DNA from: Sphingobium baderi
GTDB taxonomy: Bacteria; Pseudomonadota; Alphaproteobacteria; Sphingomonadales; Sphingomonadaceae
Length of the DNA: 64,000 nt
Direction of reading: 5' to 3'
NCBI RefSeq assembly: GCF_001456115.1
Contig: NZ_CP013265.1
Coordinates: 62,001-126,000, forward strand
The stretch's first letter is position 1; each line of letters opens with the position of its first letter. The translations under genes and the position numbers were made by a program. The notes below the pieces were generated by a model, which ran no database searches, was not told where the DNA came from, and saw nothing but the letters and a program-made list of their open reading frames with translations. This document shows, one piece after another, positions 25,960-33,153 of the stretch.

Positions 25960-26090
25960 GAAATGTAGCTTATTTTGTCGAACACCGCGACGTGTATATT
26001 GCCCTAGACAGAATTACTCGCAGAGCATCCGATGTAATATATTGATATTACATGATATTATTGAAATGTAGCCTATTTTGTCGGCTGACA
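25960..26090. repeat. Two direct repeats: candidate right end of the tniABQ transposon
   Basis: On the minus strand, TGTCAGCCGACAAAATAGGC (ending in TACATTTC, 26090-26063) and TGTT-CGACAAAATAAGC (ending in TACATTTC, 25984-25960) share a 21-bp core with one mismatch. A TGT-initiated terminus followed by spaced copies of a ~20-bp transposase-binding repeat is the known architecture of Tn7-like and Tn5053-like ends. The matching left end was not found near 21.9-22.2 kb. Confidence 0.65.
26032..26053. promoter_or_regulatory. Palindrome upstream of the third HTH paralogue
   Basis: ATGTAATAT-ATTG-ATATTACAT, a perfect 9-bp inverted repeat with a 4-bp spacer, lies between tniA and the HTH gene, within the transposon-end repeats. 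Candidate operator controlling tniA. Confidence 0.5.
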
Positions 26091-26915
26091 GCCGCGCAGA
26101 CCATCGCTCTGGCCGCTCGCTTCGGGGCCGACCGCCCGATGCAAGCCGAAGACGCGCTGGCGGAGGAAGCGATCGGCAGGGCGATCACGCTAATGAAACA
26201 GGCCGGCGCGGATGACGAGACCCCCCTGCCCTTCGCGGGTCTGGCCCGCCTGCACGCGCTGCTGCGCGCCGATCCGCGGTTCGCGCCGCTGGAGCGCGCG
26301 GTGCAAATCCGTTCGTTTGGGAACCGCGCGGTGGCGATCGAGCAGGCCGCCACGCGCACCCCGCTCTGGGCGGTCGATGCCGCGCTGGGGCGGCTGCTGA
26401 CCGCGTCCGGCGCGTGGGCCCGCGCCCTCCCCTGCCCCGGCGCGGTGACGGCGCAAACGCTGCAGCCGCAGCTCTGGCCGGGCGAACGCGCCATGCTGGC
26501 GGCCCGCAGCCTCCAGCGCAGCGTGACCCGGCTTGCCGAGCTGGTCGCGCAAGCGCGGCGGCGCGCGGCGCTGATGCGCGAGCAGTTGGGGCACCTGCGC
26601 TCGAGCGCGCGGGCACCGCAGGTGTGGATCCTGCTCGCTGGTTTTGCGCCACTCGGGCTCGATCAGATCACCTGGGCGTTCGGGATCAGTCGGCGCGGCA
26701 CCTATGCGATCGGCGACGCCCTTGTGGCGGCGCGCATGGCACGGCGGGAGACGGTCAAGGGGAAGGCCCTGCTGGTCGTCGAAGAACCGGGAAGGGATGG
26801 GCAGCCGGCGTCTTTGGACCAGGCTACCGCCCTCCCCCATGCGGCTCTTGCCGAGTTCGACGCGGCGATGGGTGAGATCGACCGGCTGCTCGCCGGCAGT
26901 TCTGGCCATCCCTGA
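26052..26915 (+). CDS. RHE_PE00001/DUF1612-type HTH protein (paralogue 3), probably 5'-truncated
   Basis: A 287-residue frame matching the C-terminal two thirds of the 20701 paralogue (FAGLARLHALLRADPRFAPL; RTPLWAVDAALGRLL; ILLAGFAPLGLDQITWAFGI). About the first 115 residues of the longer relative are missing. The first 13 codons (MILLKCSLFCRLT) lie inside the candidate transposon-end repeat, and similarity starts right after it at 26091. So the transposon probably inserted into this gene and supplied a new start. It keeps the winged-helix block (GISRRGTYAIGDALVAARMA) and might still bind DNA. Confidence 0.65.
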   Translation: MILLKCSLFCRLTAAQTIALAARFGADRPMQAEDALAEEAIGRAITLMKQAGADDETPLPFAGLARLHALLRADPRFAPLERAVQIRSFGNRAVAIEQAATRTPLWAVDAALGRLLTASGAWARALPCPGAVTAQTLQPQLWPGERAMLAARSLQRSVTRLAELVAQARRRAALMREQLGHLRSSARAPQVWILLAGFAPLGLDQITWAFGISRRGTYAIGDALVAARMARRETVKGKALLVVEEPGRDGQPASLDQATALPHAALAEFDAAMGEIDRLLAGSSGHP

Positions 26916-26959
26916 CGCGGCATCGCGCGCATTCGGCGTGTATGAAAACTGATCTCTTC

Positions 26960-26987
26960 TTGACGTTATGTACAGATATCATACATA
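26960..26987 (+). promoter_or_regulatory. Promoter with embedded operator for the Xre/RES module
   Basis: TTGACG (26960-26965), 16 bases, then TACATA (26982-26987) form a sigma-70-like promoter. TATGTA (26967-26972) and TACATA (26982-26987) are an inverted repeat covering the -10, as expected for an autoregulating antitoxin. Confidence 0.5.
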
Positions 26988-27011
26988 GACAGAGAAAGAA
27001 GGAGATGGCCA

Positions 27012-27410
27012 ATGGCCACAACTGCCCATTCCGGCGTCCCCGCCAAAGCGCCCAGCCGCAAGGATCTGAGCGGTCCGGCGCTGCGCACCTTTTTCCGCAT
27101 TGCCGACGCCTGGGACCTCAAGGAAGCCGAGCAGATGAAGCTTCTCGGGCTCGACAGCCGCTCGACCTTCCAGACCTGGAAGCGCGGCGCGGTCGCGGCG
27201 ATTCCCAAGGATGCGCTGGAGCGCATCTCCTATGTCATGGGGATCTACAAGGGGCTGAAGATGCTCCTGCCCCGTACCGCCAACGAATGGGTACGCAAAC
27301 CCAATGAGGCGCCGCTGTTCGCCGGACGCCCGGCGATCGAGCGGATGGCCTCGGGCAATGTCGCCGATCTCTACGTGGTGCGTCAATATATCGACGCGCA
27401 GCGCGGCTGA
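27012..27410 (+). CDS. Xre/MbcA/ParS-type antitoxin
   Basis: A 132-residue protein with an N-terminal HTH (LLGLDSRSTFQTWKRG) and a C-terminal toxin-binding DUF2384-like domain (LPRTANEWVRKPNEAPLFAG). Preceded by AAGGAG. Its TGA overlaps the ATG of the RES toxin gene by one base, the standard order and coupling of this toxin-antitoxin class. It would neutralise the toxin and repress the operon through the palindrome at 26967-26987. Confidence 0.8.
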   Translation: MATTAHSGVPAKAPSRKDLSGPALRTFFRIADAWDLKEAEQMKLLGLDSRSTFQTWKRGAVAAIPKDALERISYVMGIYKGLKMLLPRTANEWVRKPNEAPLFAGRPAIERMASGNVADLYVVRQYIDAQRG

Positions 27411-28093
27411 TGGATGCCATTGCGACGACGCAAGTGCGGTGGCAACCGTGCTACCGGATCGTCGCAAGCCGGTTCCCGCCCATATCGCTGTTTGAGGATG
27501 TCGCGGATCCGGCCGACCTGGAAGCGGTCTATGCGATCGAGGCGATGACCAACGACCGGCTTCGCGACGAGGTCGGGGACCTCGCCCTCGTCCCACCGGA
27601 GGACCGCGTATCGGGACCCGGAACATCGGCGATCATGGCAGCGTTCACCCACCTAAATCCCGATGGCAGCCGGTTCTGTGACGGCAGTTTCGGGCTGTTC
27701 TACGCTGCCAGCACCATCGAGACTGCGGTTGCCGAGACGCGCCATCACCGAACCCGCTTCATGGCGTACACCCACGAACCGGCGCAGGAACTCGACATGC
27801 GCGTCTACGCGGTCGACCTGGACGCCATGCTCCACGATATTCGCGGCCTGCGCGATGAACGCCCTGCTCTCTACGCCCCGGATAGCTATGCCGCCGGCCA
27901 GGCGCTTGGCCGGCACCTGCGTGAGCAAGGTTCGGATGGCATCGTGTACCAAAGCGTGCGCGACGCCGACGGCGAGTGCGCCGCGGTGTTCCGCCCTCGC
28001 CTACTCGCCAACAGCCGACAGGAGCGGCACCTGTGCTACGTTTGGGATGGCCGGGCGATTGTCACCGTCTACGAGAAGAAGACATTCGCCTAA
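27410..28093 (+). CDS. RES-domain toxin
   Basis: A 227-residue RES-domain protein. Signature residues visible: Arg in CYRIVASRF (R16), Glu in TAVAETRHH (about E109) and Ser in IVYQSVR (about S182), with Tyr in GLFYAA. RES toxins (MbcT, ParT, Res) consume NAD+ by phosphorolysis or modify a host enzyme. Coupled to the antitoxin gene upstream. Probably stabilises the plasmid or the adjacent transposon. Confidence 0.85.
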   Translation: MDAIATTQVRWQPCYRIVASRFPPISLFEDVADPADLEAVYAIEAMTNDRLRDEVGDLALVPPEDRVSGPGTSAIMAAFTHLNPDGSRFCDGSFGLFYAASTIETAVAETRHHRTRFMAYTHEPAQELDMRVYAVDLDAMLHDIRGLRDERPALYAPDSYAAGQALGRHLREQGSDGIVYQSVRDADGECAAVFRPRLLANSRQERHLCYVWDGRAIVTVYEKKTFA

Positions 28094-28137
28094 AGGTCCT
28101 GCGGACAAGCTAACCTTTCGGCCTTGAGTGACGCCTG

Positions 28138-28509
28138 TCAGGAATAGACCCCGGCAGCCATACGATCGAGATCTTCCATGACGATATCGATATCGCCATT
28201 CGCAACCAATTCCGCAGCCGTTTTCCCAACTCCAGAAAGGGGTTGATGCTTGAACCAGATAACCGCCTTGCCTTCTTCGCCTGCAAGCTCTGCCGCTCGC
28301 GTTATAACTCGGGCTATTTCCTCCAGTTTAATCTGCACGGTCGGGGCGGAGGGATACAGAGTCATGGCCTTAGGATCCAGGCGAGCAACGCGAGCCAAAT
28401 GCGCCATGGAGAAGCGCAGGCGCTCCGCCAGACGACGGGGCGCGATGATCTCATTCTCGCGAATGTCATCCTGGAAGGCTGCAGTCATTGGGCAGTCCAT
28501 ATTCAACAT
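28138..28509 (-). CDS. Orphan DUF2384 (MbcA/ParS-like) antitoxin
   Basis: A 123-residue protein with an N-terminal HTH-like helix set (RRLAERLRFSMAHLARVARL) and a C-terminus AVIWFKHQPLSGVGKTAAEL with MEDLDRMAAGVYS, which follows the DUF2384 consensus 'W...p...lgg.tP.ell.t..G...v...l.ri..G.y'. There is no RES or other toxin gene on its strand; the parB gene follows. It sits convergent to the complete Xre/RES pair, 45 bases away. It could be an immunity-type antitoxin or a remnant. Confidence 0.65.
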   Translation of the reverse strand: MLNMDCPMTAAFQDDIRENEIIAPRRLAERLRFSMAHLARVARLDPKAMTLYPSAPTVQIKLEEIARVITRAAELAGEEGKAVIWFKHQPLSGVGKTAAELVANGDIDIVMEDLDRMAAGVYS

Positions 28510-28552
28510 GTGAAGACAAAACTCTCACATCTCAGAACCGCTGAAGATTGTC

Positions 28553-29569
28553 CTAGCTCCAATGCTGATCGAGCAGGGCTTTCAACGCGGCCTCCGCTTC
28601 AGCCCGCGTACCACCGGCATGCGGAAGCAGGGTGAGCTTGAGACCCTTACGATCCACCGCCTCCACTTTCAGCAATGGTTTCCCCCCTTCGGACACGATC
28701 GTTTCTGGCTTTCCTGACTTCTTGGGGGATCCTGACCTCTTGGGGGGATCGGCGGCCAGAGCGAGAGCGCGTATGATATCGGGAACCGGCATCGGTGCTG
28801 CGCGGTCGGACTGCACCTGAGCGAGACGCCCCGCCTCGGCGAACACACGCTGCCGCCGGTCCTCCGGTTTCAAGAGAGGCTTGATCGCGGTGACATGCTT
28901 GATCCTGAGATCCTGTGGGATGGCAAAGGCCGCCATCAGTTCTGCCGGCAGTCGGGCAAGGTCGAGATAGCGGCTGAGCCAGCTTTCCGTGACGTTGATC
29001 CGCTCGGCCATGACCTTCTGGCGCCCTTCATAATAGGCGTCGAGCGCGCGCAAATAATCGCGCGCGCGCTCCAGATCGGTAAGATCATCGCGCGCCCGGT
29101 TCTCGAGGTCCGCAAGCCGGAATGCCTCCTCATCCGTCAAGCTACGGATGTCGACGAGGAAGCGGAAATCCGGATAGTTATGGGCACGAAGCCAGCTGAT
29201 CGTCCAATGCCTGCGCGCCCCGCAAATCACCTCGAAATCGAAGGCAGGGTCGTCCTTCACGCGGCGAACGATGGCGGGCATTTCCTGTTTGCCCTGCGCC
29301 TTGATGCTCTCGATAAGATCGGCGCACCGCTCCTCGTTGAGGAGCGCATATTCGCGGTTGTGCCCGACCCACATCCGGCAACGTGCCGGATCGACGAGTT
29401 CATGGGTGCGTGAGACGACACTGCCCGTCGCCAATTCGGCAAGTCGGCTTTCTCGACCCGCCAGGACGCTCGCACCGATGCCAGGGCGCCGCGCCGCTGG
29501 GGCTTGCGCCCCCGGGTCGATTCCGGCGACCAGATCAGCCGCGAAGTTGGCGTTTTTCTTGCTCATCAT
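28553..29569 (-). CDS. parB: ParB-family plasmid partition protein
   Basis: A 338-residue ParB/RepB-type protein: N-terminal ParB box (NREYALLNEERCADLIESIK, then FEVICGARRHWTISWL), then an HTH (VMAERINVTESWLSRYLDLA). It binds parS and, as a CTP-dependent clamp in this family, spreads on DNA for ParA-driven segregation. Downstream of parA on the same strand with a perfect palindrome between them. Two iteron-like sequences lie inside its coding region (28713-28746). Confidence 0.9.
   Translation of the reverse strand: MMSKKNANFAADLVAGIDPGAQAPAARRPGIGASVLAGRESRLAELATGSVVSRTHELVDPARCRMWVGHNREYALLNEERCADLIESIKAQGKQEMPAIVRRVKDDPAFDFEVICGARRHWTISWLRAHNYPDFRFLVDIRSLTDEEAFRLADLENRARDDLTDLERARDYLRALDAYYEGRQKVMAERINVTESWLSRYLDLARLPAELMAAFAIPQDLRIKHVTAIKPLLKPEDRRQRVFAEAGRLAQVQSDRAAPMPVPDIIRALALAADPPKRSGSPKKSGKPETIVSEGGKPLLKVEAVDRKGLKLTLLPHAGGTRAEAEAALKALLDQHWS
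28713..28746 (-). repeat. Two iteron-like 16-mers inside parB
   Basis: On the plus strand CCTGACTTCTTGGGGG (28713-28728) and CCTGACCTCTTGGGGG (28731-28746). The second is the exact reverse complement of CCCCCAAGAGGTCAGG at 32270-32285 in the replication origin region, and the first differs by one base. Confidence 0.6.
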
Positions 29570-29586
29570 CCACCCCTTCTACCCGG

Positions 29587-29604
29587 AATTGCACCGGTGC
29601 AATT
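29587..29604. promoter_or_regulatory. Candidate parS site (parB-parA gap)
   Basis: Perfect 18-bp palindrome AATTGCACCGGTGCAATT. An extended copy of the same palindrome lies at 30986-31007. Two identical palindromes flanking parA, next to parB, are the best candidates for ParB binding. Confidence 0.65.
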
Positions 29605-29613
29605 TTGCTCGCA

Positions 29614-30816
29614 TCAGGCGAGGCCCTCCTTGCGCAAGCGCGCCAGATGGCTGGGCCACATCGACCGAATGTCGACCTCGATTTCACTGTTCACGCCATC
29701 AAGATAGGCAAGGCAGCGGTTGCGCACCGTCGAACTGGTGACCGGGCCGTCCAGCTCGTAGACGGTCATCAGCCGCGCCGTCGCATTGTCGATTTCCGCC
29801 GAATCCTTGAGCGGTGTGCGCACGATCGCGTGGCCGAAAAGGGTCCGCATCAGGTTCAGCAATTCCTTCTGCATCGACTTGTTCTCATCGACCTTGGACG
29901 CCACGAAGCGCAGAAACTGCAGCGACGGGGCCAAGCCGCGATCAGCCAGGGTCTCGATGGTCTCGTCGAGCATGGCGAGGAAGGCTGCAGTCGACGAGAA
30001 GTCCATCACCGTCGGCGGCACTGGCACGACCAGCGCATTGGCCGCACGCAGCACCGAAAGCGAGATCGCACCGAGCGCAGGCGGCGGATCGAGAACGACG
30101 ACATCGAACCGATCGGCAATGCTTGCAATGCCTTGCGCCATGCGGTCGATGAGGTTCCCCTGTCCCCGCGCCATCCGCGCCGCGATTTCATATTCCGACT
30201 GGAAGAGCCGCAGATTGGCCGGGACAAGCTCGAGGCCGTCGAAGTGAGTCTTGCGCAAGGCATAGTCGAGCGACTCCATGTCGTCGTGCCGCAGGAACGG
30301 ATAGAGCGTGTCCTCCTCGGTTAGATCGAGGTCGGGAACATAGCCGAACAGGGTCGTTGCCGACGCCTGGCTGTCGCAATCTATGAGGGCCACCCGGTAG
30401 CCCTTGATCGCGAGATATTGGGCCAGATGCACCGACAGGGTCGATTTCCCGACCCCGCCCTTGAAGTTCTGCACCGCGATGACGCAACAGGGGTCGGTGG
30501 CAGCCCGCCAGGGCCGGGTGCCGAACAATCCCCGCATGTCGTTGAGCTGCGCCAGGGTATAGCCGACGCGCCGATTATTTTCGGTTCGCGGAGGCGGCGG
30601 CAAGCGGCCGTCCTTCTCGGCCTCGCGAATGGCCGCCGCGGTCCGGCCGACCAGTTCGGCCGCTTTACCGATCGGGAAGGTGGGCTCGCGCCGTTCGTCC
30701 GCCCGGGCGCTACGCGCAGAGTCGCGGAGCCGCTCGAGAACAGAGCTGGTCCGTTGTGCAAGCGTTGAGACGGACAGCAGATCCTGCGTGCCCTCAATAT
30801 CGAGTGATGCAGCCAA
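29614..30816 (-). CDS. parA: ParA-family partition ATPase (type Ia, with N-terminal DNA-binding domain)
   Basis: About 400 residues. The N-terminal region carries an HTH (FPIGKAAELVGRTAAAIREA), followed by the ATPase with QNFKGGVGKSTLSVHLAQYL, CDSQASATTL and VVVLDPPPALG as Walker A, A' and B. I place the start at TTG 30816 because AAGGGGG lies seven bases upstream; an in-frame TTG at 30855 is an alternative. Drives plasmid segregation with parB and probably represses its own promoter. It lies between repA and parB on the same strand. Confidence 0.9.
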   Translation of the reverse strand: MAASLDIEGTQDLLSVSTLAQRTSSVLERLRDSARSARADERREPTFPIGKAAELVGRTAAAIREAEKDGRLPPPPRTENNRRVGYTLAQLNDMRGLFGTRPWRAATDPCCVIAVQNFKGGVGKSTLSVHLAQYLAIKGYRVALIDCDSQASATTLFGYVPDLDLTEEDTLYPFLRHDDMESLDYALRKTHFDGLELVPANLRLFQSEYEIAARMARGQGNLIDRMAQGIASIADRFDVVVLDPPPALGAISLSVLRAANALVVPVPPTVMDFSSTAAFLAMLDETIETLADRGLAPSLQFLRFVASKVDENKSMQKELLNLMRTLFGHAIVRTPLKDSAEIDNATARLMTVYELDGPVTSSTVRNRCLAYLDGVNSEIEVDIRSMWPSHLARLRKEGLA

Positions 30817-30958
30817 GAGAGGCCCCCTTGCGAAACTGTAGGGGGCATAGCTCAATTTGCACTTTTAGGTCAATGAAAGGCTTATTTTCGCAAGTGAGTA
30901 GGCCCGGTCGGCCCAATTGCCTCGAATTGCGCCGCCAGCGTTTCGTGCACGCCTACAA

Positions 30959-30974
30959 CCTGACCTCTTGGGGG
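30959..30974 (-). repeat. Iteron-like 16-mer upstream of parA
   Basis: CCTGACCTCTTGGGGG on the plus strand, identical to the copy at 28731-28746 and the reverse complement of the one at 32270-32285. It lies between the parA start and the second parS-like palindrome. Confidence 0.55.
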
Positions 30975-30985
30975 CTAGCCACCCT

Positions 30986-31007
30986 GAAATTGCACCGGTG
31001 CAATTTC
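30986..31007. promoter_or_regulatory. Candidate parS site (parA-repA gap)
   Basis: Perfect 22-bp palindrome with arms GAAATTGCACC/GGTGCAATTTC, containing the 18-bp palindrome found at 29587-29604. Confidence 0.65.
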
Positions 31008-31010
31008 GGC

Positions 31011-32174
31011 TCAAGGGCGCCCGCGCCGCGCCAGGAAGCTCTCGCAAAAGCCGGTCCAGGACGCGATCAGCTTGGCGCCCTTCAGCTTCGCCAGCCTCTC
31101 ACCCATCTGCGCGCGATAGGCATCGGCAATGAGATCGATGTCCCAACCACCGCCGGCCGAACGGCCAATGGCCGCGAGCGTGTCCGACCCAAATCGGATC
31201 GTGCCGTTCGGGAAGGTGACCTCCCCTGCCCCAGTCTTATCCTTTGACACCAAGCCCGCCACCGCCGCCTGCGTGACGGCTTCGACGGCCACAGTCTCAA
31301 CCTCGTCCTCGCGCCTCGCCTTCCTCCCCGCAGAGTGTCGGGCAATTTCATCCACGGTTGCTATCTGCTCAGGCGCATCCTTTGGCTCAAAACGAAATTC
31401 GATCTCGGTGACGGTTCGACCCTGACGGATCTCCCGCCACTCCACACGGAAATGAGCGAGCTGGTCGATTTCGGCCTTCGCCTTTTCGAGAACCTTGCGG
31501 CGCAGCTGCGCAAAGTCCTTGTAAACGTCTGGCGCGATGCCGAGCAGCGCACGCAGTGCCGTCATGTCGCCCTTCCATAGCGACTGGCGTCGATGCAGCC
31601 GCAATGCCCCGATCTCGTATAGCTTTAGCGCATAGGTCGACCGAAAGCCGAGCACCGCCTGCCGGTTCAGGACCGCATAGGTCTCCGATTCCTGAATCAG
31701 TTTCCGAGCCTCGGGCGTGAACTCCCACTCGATCCACCCTGCCTCCGCGCCCTCCTCGTCCTCCACTTCTTCGCGCGATGATGAGATCAGAGAAAAGCGC
31801 AGCGTCGCCTTCTTGCCGCGCCAGGACTTATCATCGACCGCGAAAAGCGTGCGATGCAGTTCCTCGAGCATATCCGAGATGCGCTCATTGCCCTTGTGGC
31901 CGCGGCGAATATCCGCCTTTCGCATCTTGTGCGGGCGGTCCTCCCAGGCATCACCGCCCGCAGTCAAAATCATCAGCGCAAGCAAACGCGAAGCGGTCAG
32001 GCTCAGCGACTGGCCTTTGACGAACTTGACCTCGACGATGCTGCCGGGCTTGGCGAACTCGTCGCCGCCCTTGGCCTGCAGGGCGGCAGCCACCCGCATC
32101 GCCCGCCCCGGAGAAGCATCATCACCGGCGGGGGAGGGCGTTACAGCGTGGTCTAGGGCTTGTTCGTCATCCAT
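31011..32174 (-). CDS. repA: Replication initiator, Rep_3 type
   Basis: A 387-residue initiator with the two winged-helix arrangement of Rep_3/RepA proteins: SLSLTASRLLALMILTAGG and ISDMLEELHRTLFAV in WH1, STYALKLYEIGALRLHRR and MTALRALLGIAPDVYKDFAQ in WH2. It binds the iterons upstream of its own start (32434-32540) to open the origin, and dimers normally repress repA. Gene order repA-parA-parB on one strand is the replication/partition core of this plasmid. Confidence 0.85.
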   Translation of the reverse strand: MDDEQALDHAVTPSPAGDDASPGRAMRVAAALQAKGGDEFAKPGSIVEVKFVKGQSLSLTASRLLALMILTAGGDAWEDRPHKMRKADIRRGHKGNERISDMLEELHRTLFAVDDKSWRGKKATLRFSLISSSREEVEDEEGAEAGWIEWEFTPEARKLIQESETYAVLNRQAVLGFRSTYALKLYEIGALRLHRRQSLWKGDMTALRALLGIAPDVYKDFAQLRRKVLEKAKAEIDQLAHFRVEWREIRQGRTVTEIEFRFEPKDAPEQIATVDEIARHSAGRKARREDEVETVAVEAVTQAAVAGLVSKDKTGAGEVTFPNGTIRFGSDTLAAIGRSAGGGWDIDLIADAYRAQMGERLAKLKGAKLIASWTGFCESFLARRGRP

Positions 32175-32204
32175 GCCATGAAGTCTGCACCGATTCGTCC
32201 GGCG

Positions 32205-32662
32205 TGGAAGAAAATCTGCCTGACCTGTCCTCTTGCGTCAAGTCAGGGCAGGATAGACGGCGGTTTCGGCCCCCAAGAGGTCAGGATGGAACTTCACCCC
32301 GAAACGACAAAACACAAGGAAGTACGCCGAGTCGCGTTTCAAAGCGATCTGACCCTCGCAAACGGCCGCACGGAGGGCGAAGAACGTCCCTGACGAGCGG
32401 TATGACGAGCGAATCGCGCCCAACAGAGCCTGGCCCCCATGCGGTCAGGAAAGCCCCAACCGGTCAGGTTGCATCCCCCGATCGGTCAGGAATGAGCCCC
32501 CACAAGGGCAGGCAAAATCCCCCGTCCGGTCAGGATAGGCTTGCTCAAGCCCTTAGAAACGCTGGGCTTTCGGCTTCCCGAATCTGAATCCTTTTGAATC
32601 GGAAAAGCTTCCGCTGCGAGCAGCGGCGTTTTGATATTTTTATTTTGAGAAAGAGATTGGCG
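32205..32662. other. Candidate vegetative origin (oriV)
   Basis: The gap between the divergent repA and ssb has no convincing gene. It contains an iteron-like element at 32270-32285, five tandem iterons at 32434-32540, and a short AT-rich run at 32626-32650 (TTTTGATATTTTTATTTTGA) that could be the melting site. No perfect DnaA box was seen. Confidence 0.65.
32434..32540 (+). repeat. Five tandem 22-bp iterons
   Basis: Units start at 32434, 32453, 32475, 32497 and 32519, the last three at exact 22-bp spacing. Consensus CCCCCNNNCGGTCAGGANNG; GGTCAGG lies nine bases after each unit start (GGGCAGG in unit four). Two turns of helix per unit is standard for Rep_3 iterons. Confidence 0.75.
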
Positions 32663-32764
32663 CTGCGCTTGAAGCAAACGTTCAATCCCCCTGCCTGGAG
32701 GGATACGCGAAGTTGGCCGTCCACGATAGGCTCCTCGCCAAAGGACGTCACGAATGGAGGGTGC

Positions 32765-33091
32765 ATGATCAACTTCGCCAAGTTCGAGATCATCGGCCGG
32801 ATCGGCGAAATCGATGCGCGACCGAAAGTCACCCTGCTGTCGGTCTGCGCGAATTACCGCCGCAAGGGTGACGATGACGAATGGCAGGAAGACAGTCACT
32901 GGAACCGCGTTAGCGTCTTCAGCGAGGGCCAGCGCAAGCATATCGCCGACCGAGCCCAAGTCGGGGATCTGGTGCGGATTGCCGGGCGGCTCAAGGACAG
33001 CTCCTATGAACGCGACGGCGTGACCCATTACACAACCGATCGCATCGTCGAGGAATTCGGTATCCTCGCAGCCAAGGGCATGCCTAGCTGA
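32765..33091 (+). CDS. Single-stranded DNA-binding protein-like (copy 1)
   Basis: About 108 residues, start chosen at ATG 32765 after GGAGGGTGC; the upstream in-frame extension runs through the origin region. FAKFEIIGRIGEIDARPKVT, then DSHWNRVSVFSEGQRKHIAD and VGDLVRIAGRLKDSSYERDG, follow the OB-fold of SSB, including the conserved W-N-RV strand. Lacks the acidic C-terminal tail of housekeeping SSB (ends AAKGMPS), so it may not recruit the usual partner proteins. Probably protects plasmid ssDNA during replication or entry. A second ssb lies at 50885. Confidence 0.8.
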   Translation: MINFAKFEIIGRIGEIDARPKVTLLSVCANYRRKGDDDEWQEDSHWNRVSVFSEGQRKHIADRAQVGDLVRIAGRLKDSSYERDGVTHYTTDRIVEEFGILAAKGMPS

Positions 33092-33097
33092 ATTGGC

Positions 33098-33110
33098 GGA
33101 GAGGGGAGGG
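33098..33110 (+). promoter_or_regulatory. G-rich leader motif before the primase-like gene
   Basis: GGAGAGGGGAGGG, 43 bases before the next ATG. One of five copies of a (G/A)GGGGAGGG motif placed 43-88 bases upstream of plus-strand backbone genes. Confidence 0.5.
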
Positions 33111-33153
33111 CGCAACCCGCAGCGGCGCTCCACCACTTTGCAAGGATTAGTTG

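Noticed and set aside
24604..25968. 454-codon plus-strand frame opposite tniA
   Set aside because: tniA on the minus strand has DD35E residues and overlaps tniB as expected; the plus frame has no motif.
32434..32540. Tandem GGTCAGG repeats considered as a CRISPR or transposon end
   Set aside because: Uniform 22-bp periodicity directly upstream of a Rep_3 initiator gene is the hallmark of origin iterons.
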